Shown here one piece after another: positions 43,870 through 54,037 of a stretch of DNA of 64,000 bases (the first letter of the stretch is position 1; each line of letters starts with the position of its first letter). Source of the DNA: Polaribacter sp. Hel1_33_78 (GTDB taxonomy: Bacteria; Bacteroidota; Bacteroidia; Flavobacteriales; Flavobacteriaceae); NCBI RefSeq assembly GCF_900106075.1, contig NZ_LT629794.1:1654001-1718000 (forward strand), written 5' to 3'. The position numbers and the translations under genes are program-made. The notes beneath the pieces were generated by a model, which was not told where the DNA came from, ran no database searches, and saw nothing but the letters and a program-made list of their open reading frames with translations.

Positions 43870-46665
43870 TTAGAATTGGTAGTTTAATGATAAATTAAAC
43901 ATCGTACCTAATTGACTAAAGTGGTAACCATCATATGTCATTTGAGAATAACGTTGGTTAAAAGTAATTAAGTTAGATTGCTCTTGTATTGGAGTAACAC
44001 CAGCACCGTTAAGTGTAGTATTATCAATTAAAGCTTGTCCTGCAGCATTTTCTGCTTTAAACGACCATTCAGGTAATACATTCAATAAGTTATTAACATT
44101 TAAAGCAATGGTTAATTTATCAGTTGCATTATAGTTAATTCCTAAATCTGTAACAATTTTTGGAGTAAATTCTGTTCTTAAATCAGTACTCATACCTTGT
44201 TGTTTGAAAGTAGTTTTTCCAAAGTAAGTATTGTTTAAAGACCATCCCCATTTACCAATATCGTAAGTCGATCCTAAAATCCACTTTGTTTTTGGTCTAG
44301 AGGTAAAGAATAAAGCTTCTTGAGTTGCATTAACTACAGATTGGCCAGCATTAGAAACTAATGTTGGATTTTTAACATCCCCATCTCTCTCATTTTGAAT
44401 TGTATAGTTTCCAGATAAGTTAAAGCCTAATTTTCCTTCACCAACGTCTAAGTTACCATAGCTTAAAACTACATCTAATCCTGAAGTTTTAGTATCTAAG
44501 GCGTTTACAAAGAAACTTACATCAGATAGGTTATTAGCAGATAATACTTGATCCAAAGGCGTATTTCCTGCAGCAGTAGCACCGATTTCAGTACTTAAAA
44601 CAATTCTATCCTCAACGTTGATACTATAATAATCTACAGTAAAGCTTAAATTTCTATTTACTTTTCCTCCAAGACCAAATGTAAAGTTAGTAGAAGTTTC
44701 TTCTTTTAATTTAGGAATACCTAATAAACCTGCTTGAGAAGAAACATTATTTACTAAACCACCAACTTGAATTCCTTGTCCCGGAACAAAGCTATACTGC
44801 GCTTTTTGTGTGTAAATTTGGTGCAACGTTGGAGCTCTAAATCCTGTTGATAAAGATCCTCTTAAGGTATACTTGTCATTTATAGTATAAGCAGAACTTA
44901 ATTTCCAAACAAATGCATTTCCAAAGTCAGAATAGTTTTCACTTCTAATTGTACCATCTAAAGTTAAATTTTCTGAAGGGTTCCAATTTAAAGAAGCATA
45001 TCCACCAAAGTTATAACGTGTAAAAACTCCTGAGTTCTCTGGGCTATTTCCAGAAAATGAATCTGCACCACCACCATCATAAGAACCTAATTCACCTTCT
45101 ATAACCTCAAAAGTTTCGTATCTAAACTCTGAACCAAATGCAAAACTTAAATTATCTGATAAAATTTTAGAAACATCAATATTTCCTACGTTATGAGAAA
45201 AACGAGTTCCACCTGGATCAAAAGACTGTTTTGAATTTTCTCTGTAAATAGAAGTCGCATCAAATTCTCCAGTTGTTTCATTGTATGTTGGAACGTATAC
45301 AAAGTTTCTGTTGTGAGATTGATTTACTTTATATGTTTGAGCATTTCCACCAGTAGTAAAACTTGCATCTACATTCCAATCATTAATTACAGATTTAAAT
45401 CCTACTGTAGCATTGTAATCATTCAAGTCTCCTTCAAATGTAGGAACATACCCATCATACCCTCCAGCATTTGTTGGGTGATCGCCAGGGAAAAAATCAG
45501 CTAAATAAGGAAAGCTATCTACTGTTCTCCAATATGGAGTTCTGTAGTTTGCAAAAGAATTTACTTTTTTATTGATAAAAGCAGCATTGAAATAGACTTT
45601 AGATTCTTCACTTAAGTTATAAGCACCATTCAATAAAAATTTAGCAGCAGCAGTTTCTGGAGATCCATTGATATTTCCAGCATCTGGTTTTCTCGATAAA
45701 AACTCTTCAACAAATCCTAAACTAGCTCCAAAGTCAGCAGCTTCTCCTCTTGCATTTACTGTACCAGGTCTGTTAGCTAAGCTTGTTTTAGAAAAGTCTA
45801 CTGTATAATTAACAAAGCCATCGCCGTTTCCAATAGTAGAACCATTGTTAACAGAAACACCAAACATTTCACCATCTCCTTCAGAAGTCATACCAGTTCT
45901 TAAAGTAGCAGAACCACCATTAGGGCTGTCTTTTAAGATAATATTCATAACTCCAGCAATGGCATCAGAACCATACTGAGCAGAAGCTCCATCTCTTAAA
46001 ATCTCAATAGATTTAATTGCGTCTGTAGGTATACCTGAAATATCAGCACCTGTTTCTCCACGTCCTGGTGAAGTTTGAGTGTATAATAAAGCACTTAAGT
46101 TCTTACGTTTCCCATTAATTAAGATTAATGTTCTACTTGGTCCCATATTTCTAATTTCATATGGATCTAATAAAGAAGTCGCATCATTTACTGGTGTTTG
46201 AACTGTATTAAATGATGGAATCTTGTATTGTAAAGCCTTGTCAAAAGAAGTCTGTCCTGTTGAAATTAAATCTTTAGCAGATACAACATCAATTGGTAAT
46301 GGACTTTTAGTATTAGATCTTGCTGGTGTTCTAGAACCTGTTACAACAACCTCATCTAAAGCATTATCTTCATTAACAACAATTGTTAAATAAGAAGGCT
46401 GAATTACTTTAACATTTTTAGTCTCAAAACCCATAGAAGAAACTACTAAAGTTGTAGGTAAACTCTTTACATTAATAGAGAACTCTCCATTATCGTCAGA
46501 AATAACTCCATTAGAAGTGTTTCCTTTTTCAACAACATTCATATATGGCAAACCTTCGCCAGATGAATCTGTTACTTTACCTTTTATAGTTTGCGCCATT
46601 AATCCTAAAGGAAGCATAAACATAAAAGCAATTGTACAAAATTTTAATAAATACTTTTGTTTCAT
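43870..46665 (-). CDS. TonB-dependent receptor
   Basis: A 931-residue outer-membrane transporter. It has a signal peptide (FCTIAFMFMLPLGLMAQ, about residues 8-24), a carboxypeptidase D-like regulatory domain (TIKGKVTDSSGEGLPYMNVV, about 25-105), the TonB box or plug region beginning 'LDEVVVTGSR' and containing ILRDGASAQYGSDAIAG, and a beta-barrel ending in 'LNLSLNYQF' with terminal phenylalanine. It lacks the STN domain of the next receptor, with which it shares clear plug and barrel similarity. The substrate is unknown. The terminator lies directly behind it; the promoter is in the 154-nt spacer upstream. Confidence 0.92.
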   Translation of the reverse strand: MKQKYLLKFCTIAFMFMLPLGLMAQTIKGKVTDSSGEGLPYMNVVEKGNTSNGVISDDNGEFSINVKSLPTTLVVSSMGFETKNVKVIQPSYLTIVVNEDNALDEVVVTGSRTPARSNTKSPLPIDVVSAKDLISTGQTSFDKALQYKIPSFNTVQTPVNDATSLLDPYEIRNMGPSRTLILINGKRKNLSALLYTQTSPGRGETGADISGIPTDAIKSIEILRDGASAQYGSDAIAGVMNIILKDSPNGGSATLRTGMTSEGDGEMFGVSVNNGSTIGNGDGFVNYTVDFSKTSLANRPGTVNARGEAADFGASLGFVEEFLSRKPDAGNINGSPETAAAKFLLNGAYNLSEESKVYFNAAFINKKVNSFANYRTPYWRTVDSFPYLADFFPGDHPTNAGGYDGYVPTFEGDLNDYNATVGFKSVINDWNVDASFTTGGNAQTYKVNQSHNRNFVYVPTYNETTGEFDATSIYRENSKQSFDPGGTRFSHNVGNIDVSKILSDNLSFAFGSEFRYETFEVIEGELGSYDGGGADSFSGNSPENSGVFTRYNFGGYASLNWNPSENLTLDGTIRSENYSDFGNAFVWKLSSAYTINDKYTLRGSLSTGFRAPTLHQIYTQKAQYSFVPGQGIQVGGLVNNVSSQAGLLGIPKLKEETSTNFTFGLGGKVNRNLSFTVDYYSINVEDRIVLSTEIGATAAGNTPLDQVLSANNLSDVSFFVNALDTKTSGLDVVLSYGNLDVGEGKLGFNLSGNYTIQNERDGDVKNPTLVSNAGQSVVNATQEALFFTSRPKTKWILGSTYDIGKWGWSLNNTYFGKTTFKQQGMSTDLRTEFTPKIVTDLGINYNATDKLTIALNVNNLLNVLPEWSFKAENAAGQALIDNTTLNGAGVTPIQEQSNLITFNQRYSQMTYDGYHFSQLGTMFNLSLNYQF

Positions 46666-46819
46666 AAATAAATTATTAGTTAATAAATGTGTTTATTGAG
46701 CTGATATATTGTTTAAATAAAAAGCTCTCTGTTTGTAAAAGAAAGAAAAAGAAAAAATATACTCTAAAAAAAATGATTTTTTTTTAAGAAAAATATAAAA
46801 ATAATTATTAGCGCAAGAT

Positions 46820-49753
46820 TTACAGTTTTAAATTCAACTTTGTATAGTAAAATGAACCGTTTGTTCCCATTTGTGTAGCATCCCATAATCCTCCACTGTC
46901 AGTATAACTATTTTGTATTGTAGGGTAAATATTGAACAAATTATTGGCACCAAATTGTAGATTAATTAGAGTATTTATTTGATAACTTAAATGCAAATCT
47001 GTTGTTATTTTTGGTCGATAAATGTCTGTTGCTGCTTCTAATCGTTCTAACTCAGAATTATTAAAATTAGATACATCTTGGCTAAGTTGCCAATCAATTA
47101 AAGTAATTTTACTAAATCTGGTAAAATTTAATGAAGTTTTAATTTTTTTATATTGATAGTTTAAACCAAGATTAAATTTGCTTTTTGGTGCTGATGCTAA
47201 TAAAAATTGTTGATCTCTTTTTCCGAAAAAAGTTTCTTGGTCTAATATTTTATTTTTGATATCTGAAATACTCATATAATTTATGTTTCCAGAAAAATCA
47301 ATAGAAAAAGTTTTATTACCAATACTTTTGTTCCAGTTTAAAACCAAATCAATACCAGTTGTTTTCGTATCTACTCCATTAGCAAAAAATTGAACATTAT
47401 CTAATCCTAGGCCTAAATTTGAGGCATCAAAATTACCACTTAAAATAATTCTATCTTTAATAAAAACAGAGTAGGTGTCTACGGTTGCATTAAAATTTGA
47501 ACTTAATTTTGCAGTAAAACCGAAACTAAAATTTCTAGCCTTTTCTTCTCTTAATTTGTCAATATTAAATCTCCGAGCAATAGGGCTATTATTTGCTATT
47601 AAAAATGATTCTGAAGGAGTATTTCCAATAAAATTTGTGAATGTTAAATTGTAATAACTTTGAGCTAAAGACGGGGCTCTAAAACCTGTACTAAAAGAAC
47701 CTCTTAGATTAAATTTTCTGTTAATTTTATACCTAGATGCAAGTTTGTAATTTAATGTACTTCCAAAATCACTATAATATTCGTAACGTAAAGCGGAACC
47801 GATCATGAATTTCTCTGAAAAATCTATTTCTGTATCAATATAAATACTAAGATTTGATCTATTTCGATCTACTTCATTTTCTGGGGAATATCCAGGAAAT
47901 CCCTGAGATCCACCCGGTCTTATTGCTCCATTATAATTTTTATAATCTGAAACCGGAGTTTTTGAGTTGACTAAATCTCCATTAATATCGTAGGAACCAT
48001 ATGAGGCTTCTTCACCAGAAAATATTTTGTATTTGTCTAATCGATATTCCAGTCCTAGAGCGATATTAAACCCATAAGAGGTCGCTGTAAAGTATTTTGA
48101 AAAATCAATACTTGTGGTATTTTGTATTAATTGATGACCACCAGCATCAAATTCTGTTGGAGAATTATCTTCAAGCGTAGCATTCAATGTGTTTTTAATG
48201 AAGTAGTGAAAGTTATTTCTTCCAAAAGTATTATTAACATCAACATTCCATTCTTTGAAATTTGTAAGCATTCCAATGGAGAATGAATTATCTAAAATAT
48301 TCGAAGTAATCAGTGGATTAAATCCATTTGGGTAAATATTAAGAACATTTCTTTCGCTATCAGATTTTCGAGTAAAAGCAAAGGCTTCCGTGTTTTTATA
48401 ATTAAAACCTCCATTAAAGTACAGCTTGGTGTTCTCATAAATAGGAACTTCTGAGTTTAAAAAAATACTGACATTTTTTACTGCTGCTTGTCCAAATTTT
48501 TCTCTTGCTGCAGTTCCTGGTCTTATTGTATTATCCGCGGACAAGGCTTCAACAGTAAAATTTATAAAACCTCCCTTATTTATCTTTGTTCCATAGTTTA
48601 AACCTAATTTATAGGTAAATCCATCAGCACTATTCGGGAAGACAGTATTATTATTTGCGTTATGAAAACCTAAAGTCGAAGTGACGTTTAATTCGTTATC
48701 CGAATCTTTTAAAACAATATTTAGAACGCCTGCAATGGCGTCAGAGCCATATTGGGCTGATGCACCATCGCGTAATAATTCTATTCTTTTTATCGCAGAG
48801 ATGGGAATTGCATTTAAATCGGTTCCAGAATTCCCTCTTCCTCGAGTTCCGTATAAATTGATTAAAGATGCTTGGTGTCTTCTTTTACCATTAATTAACA
48901 CTAAAGTTTGGTCTGGGCCTAAACCTCGTATAGTTGCAGGATCTATATGGTCTGCACCGTCAGCACCAGATTGTTTTGTGGCATTAAACGAAGGTATTAC
49001 ATATTGTAAAAATTGATTTACTTCTACCTGTATACTTTTGCTTGAAGTTTCTTGTATATCTATAAAATCAATGGCAACCGGTGTGTCATTAGCCACCCTA
49101 TTCTTATTTCTAGAACCGACTATTTGTACTTCTTCTAATTCTTGTCCAGATAATAAAGTAATTGACTGAAATATATTTGGTTTTAGGCTAATAGTTTTAG
49201 AATTATGTCCTAAAAAACTTATTGTAATGTTGTTTTCTTTTTGAGTTTCAAATTCAAAAGTTCCATCTCTATTTGTCGTGGTCCCCTCTAAAGATTCTTT
49301 TTCTTGCAAAGTTGCTCCACCAAGTGGAGTATTGTCTGAACTTAAAACGATTCCTCGAACAATTATCTTATTGCTCTTAAAAGTACTATCAATAAAAATA
49401 TCTCTAGACAAAATATTTTTATTTTTCGCGAGAAATTTCTTTTTATCGTTTTCTTTTTTAGGATAAATTACATAATAACTATTTCCTAAATCATCAAAAA
49501 GAAAGGGTGTAATTTTTTGTAATAAAAAAATAGATTCTTTTAAACTTAGGTCTTTAAATCCTTTTTCTTGAATAAATTTATTTTTAAGAAGATTAGCACT
49601 ATAAGTAAAGAATACTTTGTAATCATTACTCATTTTATCTAGTAATGTTGTTAAAGGAATTGTATTGTTTTTAAACTCTTGAGCAGTTGTGTTTTGAAAA
49701 TAAAAAGTTACAAAAACAATTAATATAAGTTTTATTACTAATTTTTGAACCAT
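46820..49753 (-). CDS. TonB-dependent receptor with STN signalling domain
   Basis: A 977-residue outer-membrane receptor. A signal peptide (KLILIVFVTFYFQNTTAQ) precedes an STN domain (about residues 28-105, 'NTIPLTTLLDKMSNDYKVFFTYS'), which in FecA-like systems contacts FecR. A CarboxypepD_reg-like domain follows (about 128-215), then the plug with 'IRGLGPDQTLVLINGKRRH' and LLRDGASAQYGSDAIAG, then the barrel. The substrate is unknown; SusC-type glycan import is unlikely because no susD follows. fecR lies 20 nt upstream and the ECF sigma gene before that, so it is transcribed as the last gene of a signalling unit. Confidence 0.92.
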   Translation of the reverse strand: MVQKLVIKLILIVFVTFYFQNTTAQEFKNNTIPLTTLLDKMSNDYKVFFTYSANLLKNKFIQEKGFKDLSLKESIFLLQKITPFLFDDLGNSYYVIYPKKENDKKKFLAKNKNILSRDIFIDSTFKSNKIIVRGIVLSSDNTPLGGATLQEKESLEGTTTNRDGTFEFETQKENNITISFLGHNSKTISLKPNIFQSITLLSGQELEEVQIVGSRNKNRVANDTPVAIDFIDIQETSSKSIQVEVNQFLQYVIPSFNATKQSGADGADHIDPATIRGLGPDQTLVLINGKRRHQASLINLYGTRGRGNSGTDLNAIPISAIKRIELLRDGASAQYGSDAIAGVLNIVLKDSDNELNVTSTLGFHNANNNTVFPNSADGFTYKLGLNYGTKINKGGFINFTVEALSADNTIRPGTAAREKFGQAAVKNVSIFLNSEVPIYENTKLYFNGGFNYKNTEAFAFTRKSDSERNVLNIYPNGFNPLITSNILDNSFSIGMLTNFKEWNVDVNNTFGRNNFHYFIKNTLNATLEDNSPTEFDAGGHQLIQNTTSIDFSKYFTATSYGFNIALGLEYRLDKYKIFSGEEASYGSYDINGDLVNSKTPVSDYKNYNGAIRPGGSQGFPGYSPENEVDRNRSNLSIYIDTEIDFSEKFMIGSALRYEYYSDFGSTLNYKLASRYKINRKFNLRGSFSTGFRAPSLAQSYYNLTFTNFIGNTPSESFLIANNSPIARRFNIDKLREEKARNFSFGFTAKLSSNFNATVDTYSVFIKDRIILSGNFDASNLGLGLDNVQFFANGVDTKTTGIDLVLNWNKSIGNKTFSIDFSGNINYMSISDIKNKILDQETFFGKRDQQFLLASAPKSKFNLGLNYQYKKIKTSLNFTRFSKITLIDWQLSQDVSNFNNSELERLEAATDIYRPKITTDLHLSYQINTLINLQFGANNLFNIYPTIQNSYTDSGGLWDATQMGTNGSFYYTKLNLKL

Positions 49754-49773
49754 TCAATAATTTAAAATTACAC

Positions 49774-50763
49774 CTATTTTTTGCTTATAATTAAATTATT
49801 TTCTTTTTTAATTATAAGTACATTAACTGACTTTTCAATAGCCTTTATACAAATGTCGATATTTGTAATAGGAACTGCACCTGTTATTAAAGTGTTTTTA
49901 CTGATATCATCTTTAAAAACTGCAGAATAACCATAAGTTTCTTCTATTTTTTCCATCGCTTTTTCCAAAGATAGGTTTTCAAAGAGTAACGAACCATCTT
50001 TCCAAGAAGTTTTTATAACAGGATTAAAAATATTTTTATCTTCTAATACTTCATTTCTTTCTGATGAATAAGAAATATAATTTCCTGGAATCATTTTTTT
50101 ATTCACTCCATTATTTAATTTTAACCAAATTTTCCCTTCCTCTAAAAAAACATCTGTTTTTTTCTTTTTTGTGCTTACATTGAAAGAAGTTCCAAAAACC
50201 TCAACAGACAAATCTTTTGTTACCACCCAAAATTTTGCATTTGAAGCTATTTTTTTTTCAACTTGAAAAAAAGCCTCACCTGTTAACCAAACTTTTCTAC
50301 TATCAGTTTTATAATAAGACAGACTGGAATTTGAGTTTAGAGTAACAGTACTACCATCTTGTAGCTTTAAATTTAAGATCTCTCCATAATTTGTTTTATG
50401 GATAATTTTATTATTAAAATTTAAAAAGTAAACTCCAAAAGAAATCAATAAAACAATAGAAGCTGCTATGCTAAATGGTTTTAAATATTTTAATCCTCTT
50501 TTATGAACAAGTTTTTTTGCTTGAATTTTAGATTCTAACTTTTGCCATTCTAAAGTTATTTTTTCTTTACTGACAAATTTTTGATCAAAGGAAACACCTA
50601 AAACTAGGGCTTTAGCGTTTTCTACCAATTCTTTTTTGTCGGGATTATTTTCAATCCAAAAATCCCAATAACCAATATCAGTGCCATTATTTTGATGCAC
50701 CCAATTTGTAAATGAGATATCATCTAAAAAATCATAAATTGTAGTATACTTTTTCTTAATCAT
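49774..50763 (-). CDS. FecR-family anti-sigma / signal transducer
   Basis: A 329-residue single-pass inner-membrane protein with an N-terminal cytoplasmic part (about 1-100), a transmembrane helix (about 113-131, 'FSIAASIVLLISFGVYFL') and a periplasmic FecR domain ('DGSTVTLNSNSSLSYYK', 'VWLTGEAFFQVEKK', 'VEVFGTSFNV') ending in a DUF4974-like C-terminal domain (LLFENLSLEKAMEKIEETYGY). It passes the receptor signal to the ECF sigma factor. It lies between the sigma and receptor genes. Confidence 0.93.
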   Translation of the reverse strand: MIKKKYTTIYDFLDDISFTNWVHQNNGTDIGYWDFWIENNPDKKELVENAKALVLGVSFDQKFVSKEKITLEWQKLESKIQAKKLVHKRGLKYLKPFSIAASIVLLISFGVYFLNFNNKIIHKTNYGEILNLKLQDGSTVTLNSNSSLSYYKTDSRKVWLTGEAFFQVEKKIASNAKFWVVTKDLSVEVFGTSFNVSTKKKKTDVFLEEGKIWLKLNNGVNKKMIPGNYISYSSERNEVLEDKNIFNPVIKTSWKDGSLLFENLSLEKAMEKIEETYGYSAVFKDDISKNTLITGAVPITNIDICIKAIEKSVNVLIIKKENNLIISKK

Positions 50764-50834
50764 TCTTCTTAATCTTTCAATCTAATATAATAAGAGTATT
50801 TTAACTTTTATATACTCTATATTTTCCATAAATT

Positions 50835-51398
50835 TTATTTGAATAAATTTAGTATCGAAACTTCTTCTTTTAAATTTTTAATAGCTTTATGTAATATATT
50901 TACCACACTTTGGTAATTTATATCCATAATTTCAGCTATTTCTGTAGCTTTTAAACCACTATAATATTTTAAATAAATGGCTTCTTTTTGTCTTTTTGGT
51001 AATTTATTTAAAAGAGTAGGAATGTTTTTTGTTCTAAAATTACCCGTTTCTTTATTTGTAATGAGTTCTTCTGCATTAAACTGAATATCTAATACATCTT
51101 CTTGAGAAAAGTCTGTTTTGGTTATTTTTTTCTCTTTTTTTATCACATTAATTAAAAAACGTTTATAAGCAGTAAAGAGATATGGTGCAATTTTGTCTAA
51201 ATCACTCAGATTTTCTCTATGGTCGTAGATATACAAGAAAAAATCTTGTAAAGAATCCTCTGTTATGGAAATATCTTTAGATATTTTTAAACCATAACTG
51301 TATAGTTGCGGATAATAGATTTCAAAAAGTGTTGAAAATGCTCTAAGATCTCCTTCCTTTAGGGCTTTCCAAATAAATTGATCTGTAATTTTGTTCAT
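50835..51398 (-). CDS. ECF-type RNA polymerase sigma factor (FecI-like)
   Basis: A 187-residue sigma-70 family factor with region 2 ('FSTLFEIYYPQLYSYGLKISKD' to 'QDFFLYIYDHR') and region 4 (LPKRQKEAIYLKYYSGLKATEIAEIMDIN, a helix-turn-helix). It probably directs transcription of the receptor when the FecR protein is activated by the STN receptor. Its stop lies 71 nt upstream of the fecR start. The autoregulated promoter is not identifiable by eye. Confidence 0.93.
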   Translation of the reverse strand: MNKITDQFIWKALKEGDLRAFSTLFEIYYPQLYSYGLKISKDISITEDSLQDFFLYIYDHRENLSDLDKIAPYLFTAYKRFLINVIKKEKKITKTDFSQEDVLDIQFNAEELITNKETGNFRTKNIPTLLNKLPKRQKEAIYLKYYSGLKATEIAEIMDINYQSVVNILHKAIKNLKEEVSILNLFK

Positions 51399-51496
51399 TT
51401 AAAACTTTTGATACTAAAATATTTTCTAAAAATAAATAAAATTGATGGTTATACGCTTTCTTTATTGATTTAATTCAATTTTCATGAAAGTTCTAC

Positions 51497-51504
51497 TATA
51501 TTTG
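51497..51504 (+). promoter_or_regulatory. -7 element of ychF
   Basis: TATATTTG fits TAnnTTTG and ends 20 nt before the ychF ATG. The -33 element is not clear at the normal distance. A TTTGCAATCGCAAA near-palindrome follows, similar to the palindrome at 43299-43312. Confidence 0.45.
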
Positions 51505-51524
51505 CAATCGCAAAATTTATAGAA

Positions 51525-52616
51525 ATGAAAGCCGGAATTGTAGGATTACCAAACGTAGGGAAATCAACCTTATTTAATTGTTTATCAAACGCAAAAGCGC
51601 AAAGTGCTAACTTTCCGTTTTGTACTATTGAACCAAATCTTGGAGTTGTAAATGTACCAGATAAAAGAATTGAAAAATTAGAAGAATTGGTGAATCCAGA
51701 ACGTGTGATGCCTGCAACTGTAGAGATTGTAGATATTGCTGGTTTGGTAAAAGGAGCGAGTAAAGGTGAAGGTTTAGGAAATCAGTTTTTGGCAAATATT
51801 AGAGAAACGGATGCTATTTTACATGTAGTTCGTTGTTTTGATAATGACAATATTATTCATGTAGATGAATCTATAGACCCAGTTAGAGATAAAGAAACCA
51901 TTGATATTGAGTTACAGTTAAAAGATCTAGAAACTGTTGAAAAACGTTTAGAGCGAGTTAAAAGAACTGCAAAAACCGGCAACAAAGAGGCACAAGCTGA
52001 ATTAATAGTACTTCTAAAAATTGAAGAAACTTTATTAAAAGGAATTTCAGTGAGGGCATTAGATTTTTCGGAAAAAGAAATGGAGTTCGTTCAATCTTTA
52101 CAATTTATTACTGCAAAACCAGTATTGTATGTTTGTAATGTGGATGAAGATTCAGCAGTTTCAGGAAATGAATATGTAGAAAGAGTAAGAGAAGCTGTAA
52201 AAGATGAAAATGCTGAAGTAATTGTTTTAGCAGTGGGAACAGAAGCAGATATTGCAGAGTTAGACGATTACGAAGAACGACAAATGTTTTTAGCAGATAT
52301 TGGTTTAGAAGAAGCTGGTGTTGCTAGGTTAGTTCGTTCTGCGTATAAATTATTAAAATTACAGACTTACTTTACAGCAGGGGTTAAAGAAGTAAGAGCT
52401 TGGACAATACCTATTGGCTCCACAGCGCCGCAGGCTGCAGGCGTAATTCATACAGATTTTGAAAAAGGTTTTATTAGAGCAGAAACTATTGCTTACAAAG
52501 ATTACATTACTTTCGGTTCTGAATCAAAAGTAAAAGAAGCTGGAAAAATGAGAGTAGAAGGTAAGGAATACATTGTTAAAGATGGGGATGTAATGCATTT
52601 TCGTTTTAACGTCTAG
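51525..52616 (+). CDS. ychF: Redox-regulated ATPase YchF
   Basis: YchF/OLA1 is a ribosome-associated P-loop ATPase linked to stress and translation control. The 363-residue protein has G1 GLPNVGKST (residues 6-14), G2 T, G3 [10 protein letters not shown] with the following switch, and an altered G4 (NVDE instead of NKxD), which explains ATP preference. The coiled-coil insertion and the C-terminal TGS domain (about 279-363, starting '[15 protein letters not shown]') are present. A strong terminator follows. Confidence 0.96.
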   Translation: MKAGIVGLPNVGKSTLFNCLSNAKAQSANFPFCTIEPNLGVVNVPDKRIEKLEELVNPERVMPATVEIVDIAGLVKGASKGEGLGNQFLANIRETDAILHVVRCFDNDNIIHVDESIDPVRDKETIDIELQLKDLETVEKRLERVKRTAKTGNKEAQAELIVLLKIEETLLKGISVRALDFSEKEMEFVQSLQFITAKPVLYVCNVDEDSAVSGNEYVERVREAVKDENAEVIVLAVGTEADIAELDDYEERQMFLADIGLEEAGVARLVRSAYKLLKLQTYFTAGVKEVRAWTIPIGSTAPQAAGVIHTDFEKGFIRAETIAYKDYITFGSESKVKEAGKMRVEGKEYIVKDGDVMHFRFNV

Positions 52617-52636
52617 ATTTTTAAAATAAATAAATA

Positions 52637-52667
52637 AAAAACCCCAATGAATTTCATTGGGGTTTTT
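52637..52667 (+). terminator. Intrinsic terminator of ychF
   Basis: Stem AAAAACCCCAATGA / TCATTGGGGTTTTT with a three-base loop (ATT), 20 nt after the stop codon. Confidence 0.88.
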
Positions 52668-52755
52668 ACATTTAATAACCTTTCTTTTAAGTTCCTCGAT
52701 ATGTAATTTTCCGATTTTTTTGAAAAAGAATTCTTGAGAAAATATTTTTTAAAAT

Positions 52756-53841
52756 TTATTCTTTATAGAAAGGTAATTTCACCACAGTTGCGGGTATTGC
52801 TTTTTTACGCACTTGTATCTGAATTTGTGTTCCAGCTTTGGATAATATTCTAGGCACATATCCTAATCCAATACCTTTTCCTAAACATGGGCTCATAGTT
52901 CCGGATGTAACGTTTCCGATTACATTTCCATTTCCGTCAACAATATCATAACCATGTCTTGGTATACCTCTTTCATCCAGCTCAAAAGCAACCAAACGTT
53001 TTTCAGGTTTTAACTCTTTTTGTTTTGCTAATGCCTCATGGTTTACAAATTCTTTGGTAAATTTTGTTATCCAACCTAAACCAGCTTCAATTGGCGAAGT
53101 TGTATCATCAATATCATTTCCATACAAGCAATATCCCATTTCTAAGCGCAATGTATCTCTTGCAGCCAAACCAATTGGCTTAATTCCAAATTCTGCCCCA
53201 GCTTCAAAAACTTTGTTCCAAATTTGAGTTGCTTCATTGTTTTTACAATAAATTTCAAATCCTCCTGAACCAGTATAACCAGTAGCAGAAATAATTACGT
53301 TCTCAACTCCTGCAAAATCTCCTATTTTAAATTTATAAAAATGAATATCAGCTAAATCTAAAGAAGATAAAGATTGCATTGCTTCAACTGCTTTTGGTCC
53401 TTGAATTGCTAATAAAGAATAATCTTCAGACAAATCTTTTAATTCTGCTCCAAACTCATCATTATATGAAGAAATCCAATTCCAATCTTTTTGGATATTA
53501 GAGGCATTTACAACTAATAAATATTGATTCTCCTTAATTTTATAACAAATTAAATCATCTACAATTCCATTATCTTCATTTGGGAAACAACTGTATTGAG
53601 CATCGCCAATTTCTAGTTTAGAAACATCATTAGAAGTAACTTTCTGCAGTAAAGCTAGCGCATTTTTTCCGCTAACTAAAAATTCACCCATATGGCTGAC
53701 ATCAAAAACACCCACAGACTCTCTAACTGTATGATGTTCTGCGGTTACTCCTTCATATTGCACGGGCATATTATAACCTGCAAAAGGGACCATTTTTGCT
53801 CCTAGACTTTTATGAATTGTATGTAATGCTATATTTTTCAT
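52756..53841 (-). CDS. gcvT: Aminomethyltransferase, glycine cleavage system T protein
   Basis: GcvT transfers the methylene group of aminomethyl-lipoyl H protein to tetrahydrofolate. The 361-residue product has the N-terminal '[20 protein letters not shown]' and catalytic 'FDVSHMGEF', the folate-site '[12 protein letters not shown]', and the C-terminal '[21 protein letters not shown]'. Full length. The other gcv genes are not in the window. A -7-like element lies at 53890-53897. Confidence 0.96.
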   Translation of the reverse strand: MKNIALHTIHKSLGAKMVPFAGYNMPVQYEGVTAEHHTVRESVGVFDVSHMGEFLVSGKNALALLQKVTSNDVSKLEIGDAQYSCFPNEDNGIVDDLICYKIKENQYLLVVNASNIQKDWNWISSYNDEFGAELKDLSEDYSLLAIQGPKAVEAMQSLSSLDLADIHFYKFKIGDFAGVENVIISATGYTGSGGFEIYCKNNEATQIWNKVFEAGAEFGIKPIGLAARDTLRLEMGYCLYGNDIDDTTSPIEAGLGWITKFTKEFVNHEALAKQKELKPEKRLVAFELDERGIPRHGYDIVDGNGNVIGNVTSGTMSPCLGKGIGLGYVPRILSKAGTQIQIQVRKKAIPATVVKLPFYKE

Positions 53842-53889
53842 TATATAATATTTAGAAATTTTAATTAAAGAAAAAATTTAAAAAAAGAC

Positions 53890-53897
53890 CAAATTTA
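53890..53897 (-). promoter_or_regulatory. -7-like element of gcvT
   Basis: Minus strand TAAATTTG matches TAnnTTTG, 48 nt upstream of the gcvT ATG. The -33 element is not apparent. Confidence 0.35.
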
Positions 53898-54003
53898 GTT
53901 GTCGTTTAAAGAATTCTTAAATTTCGTGCTAAATTATTTAAAAATCCGCAATAAACAATCACTAATATTCTGTTAATATTTTTAAATCAAAAATAAATAA
54001 TGT

Positions 54004-54011
54004 TACATTTG
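54004..54011 (+). promoter_or_regulatory. -7 element of the aminopeptidase P gene
   Basis: TACATTTG matches TAnnTTTG, 26 nt before the ATG at 54038. The spacing favours that ATG over the TTG at 54029. Confidence 0.45.
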
Positions 54012-54037
54012 ATTCTGCAACTTATACATTGTTTTTT

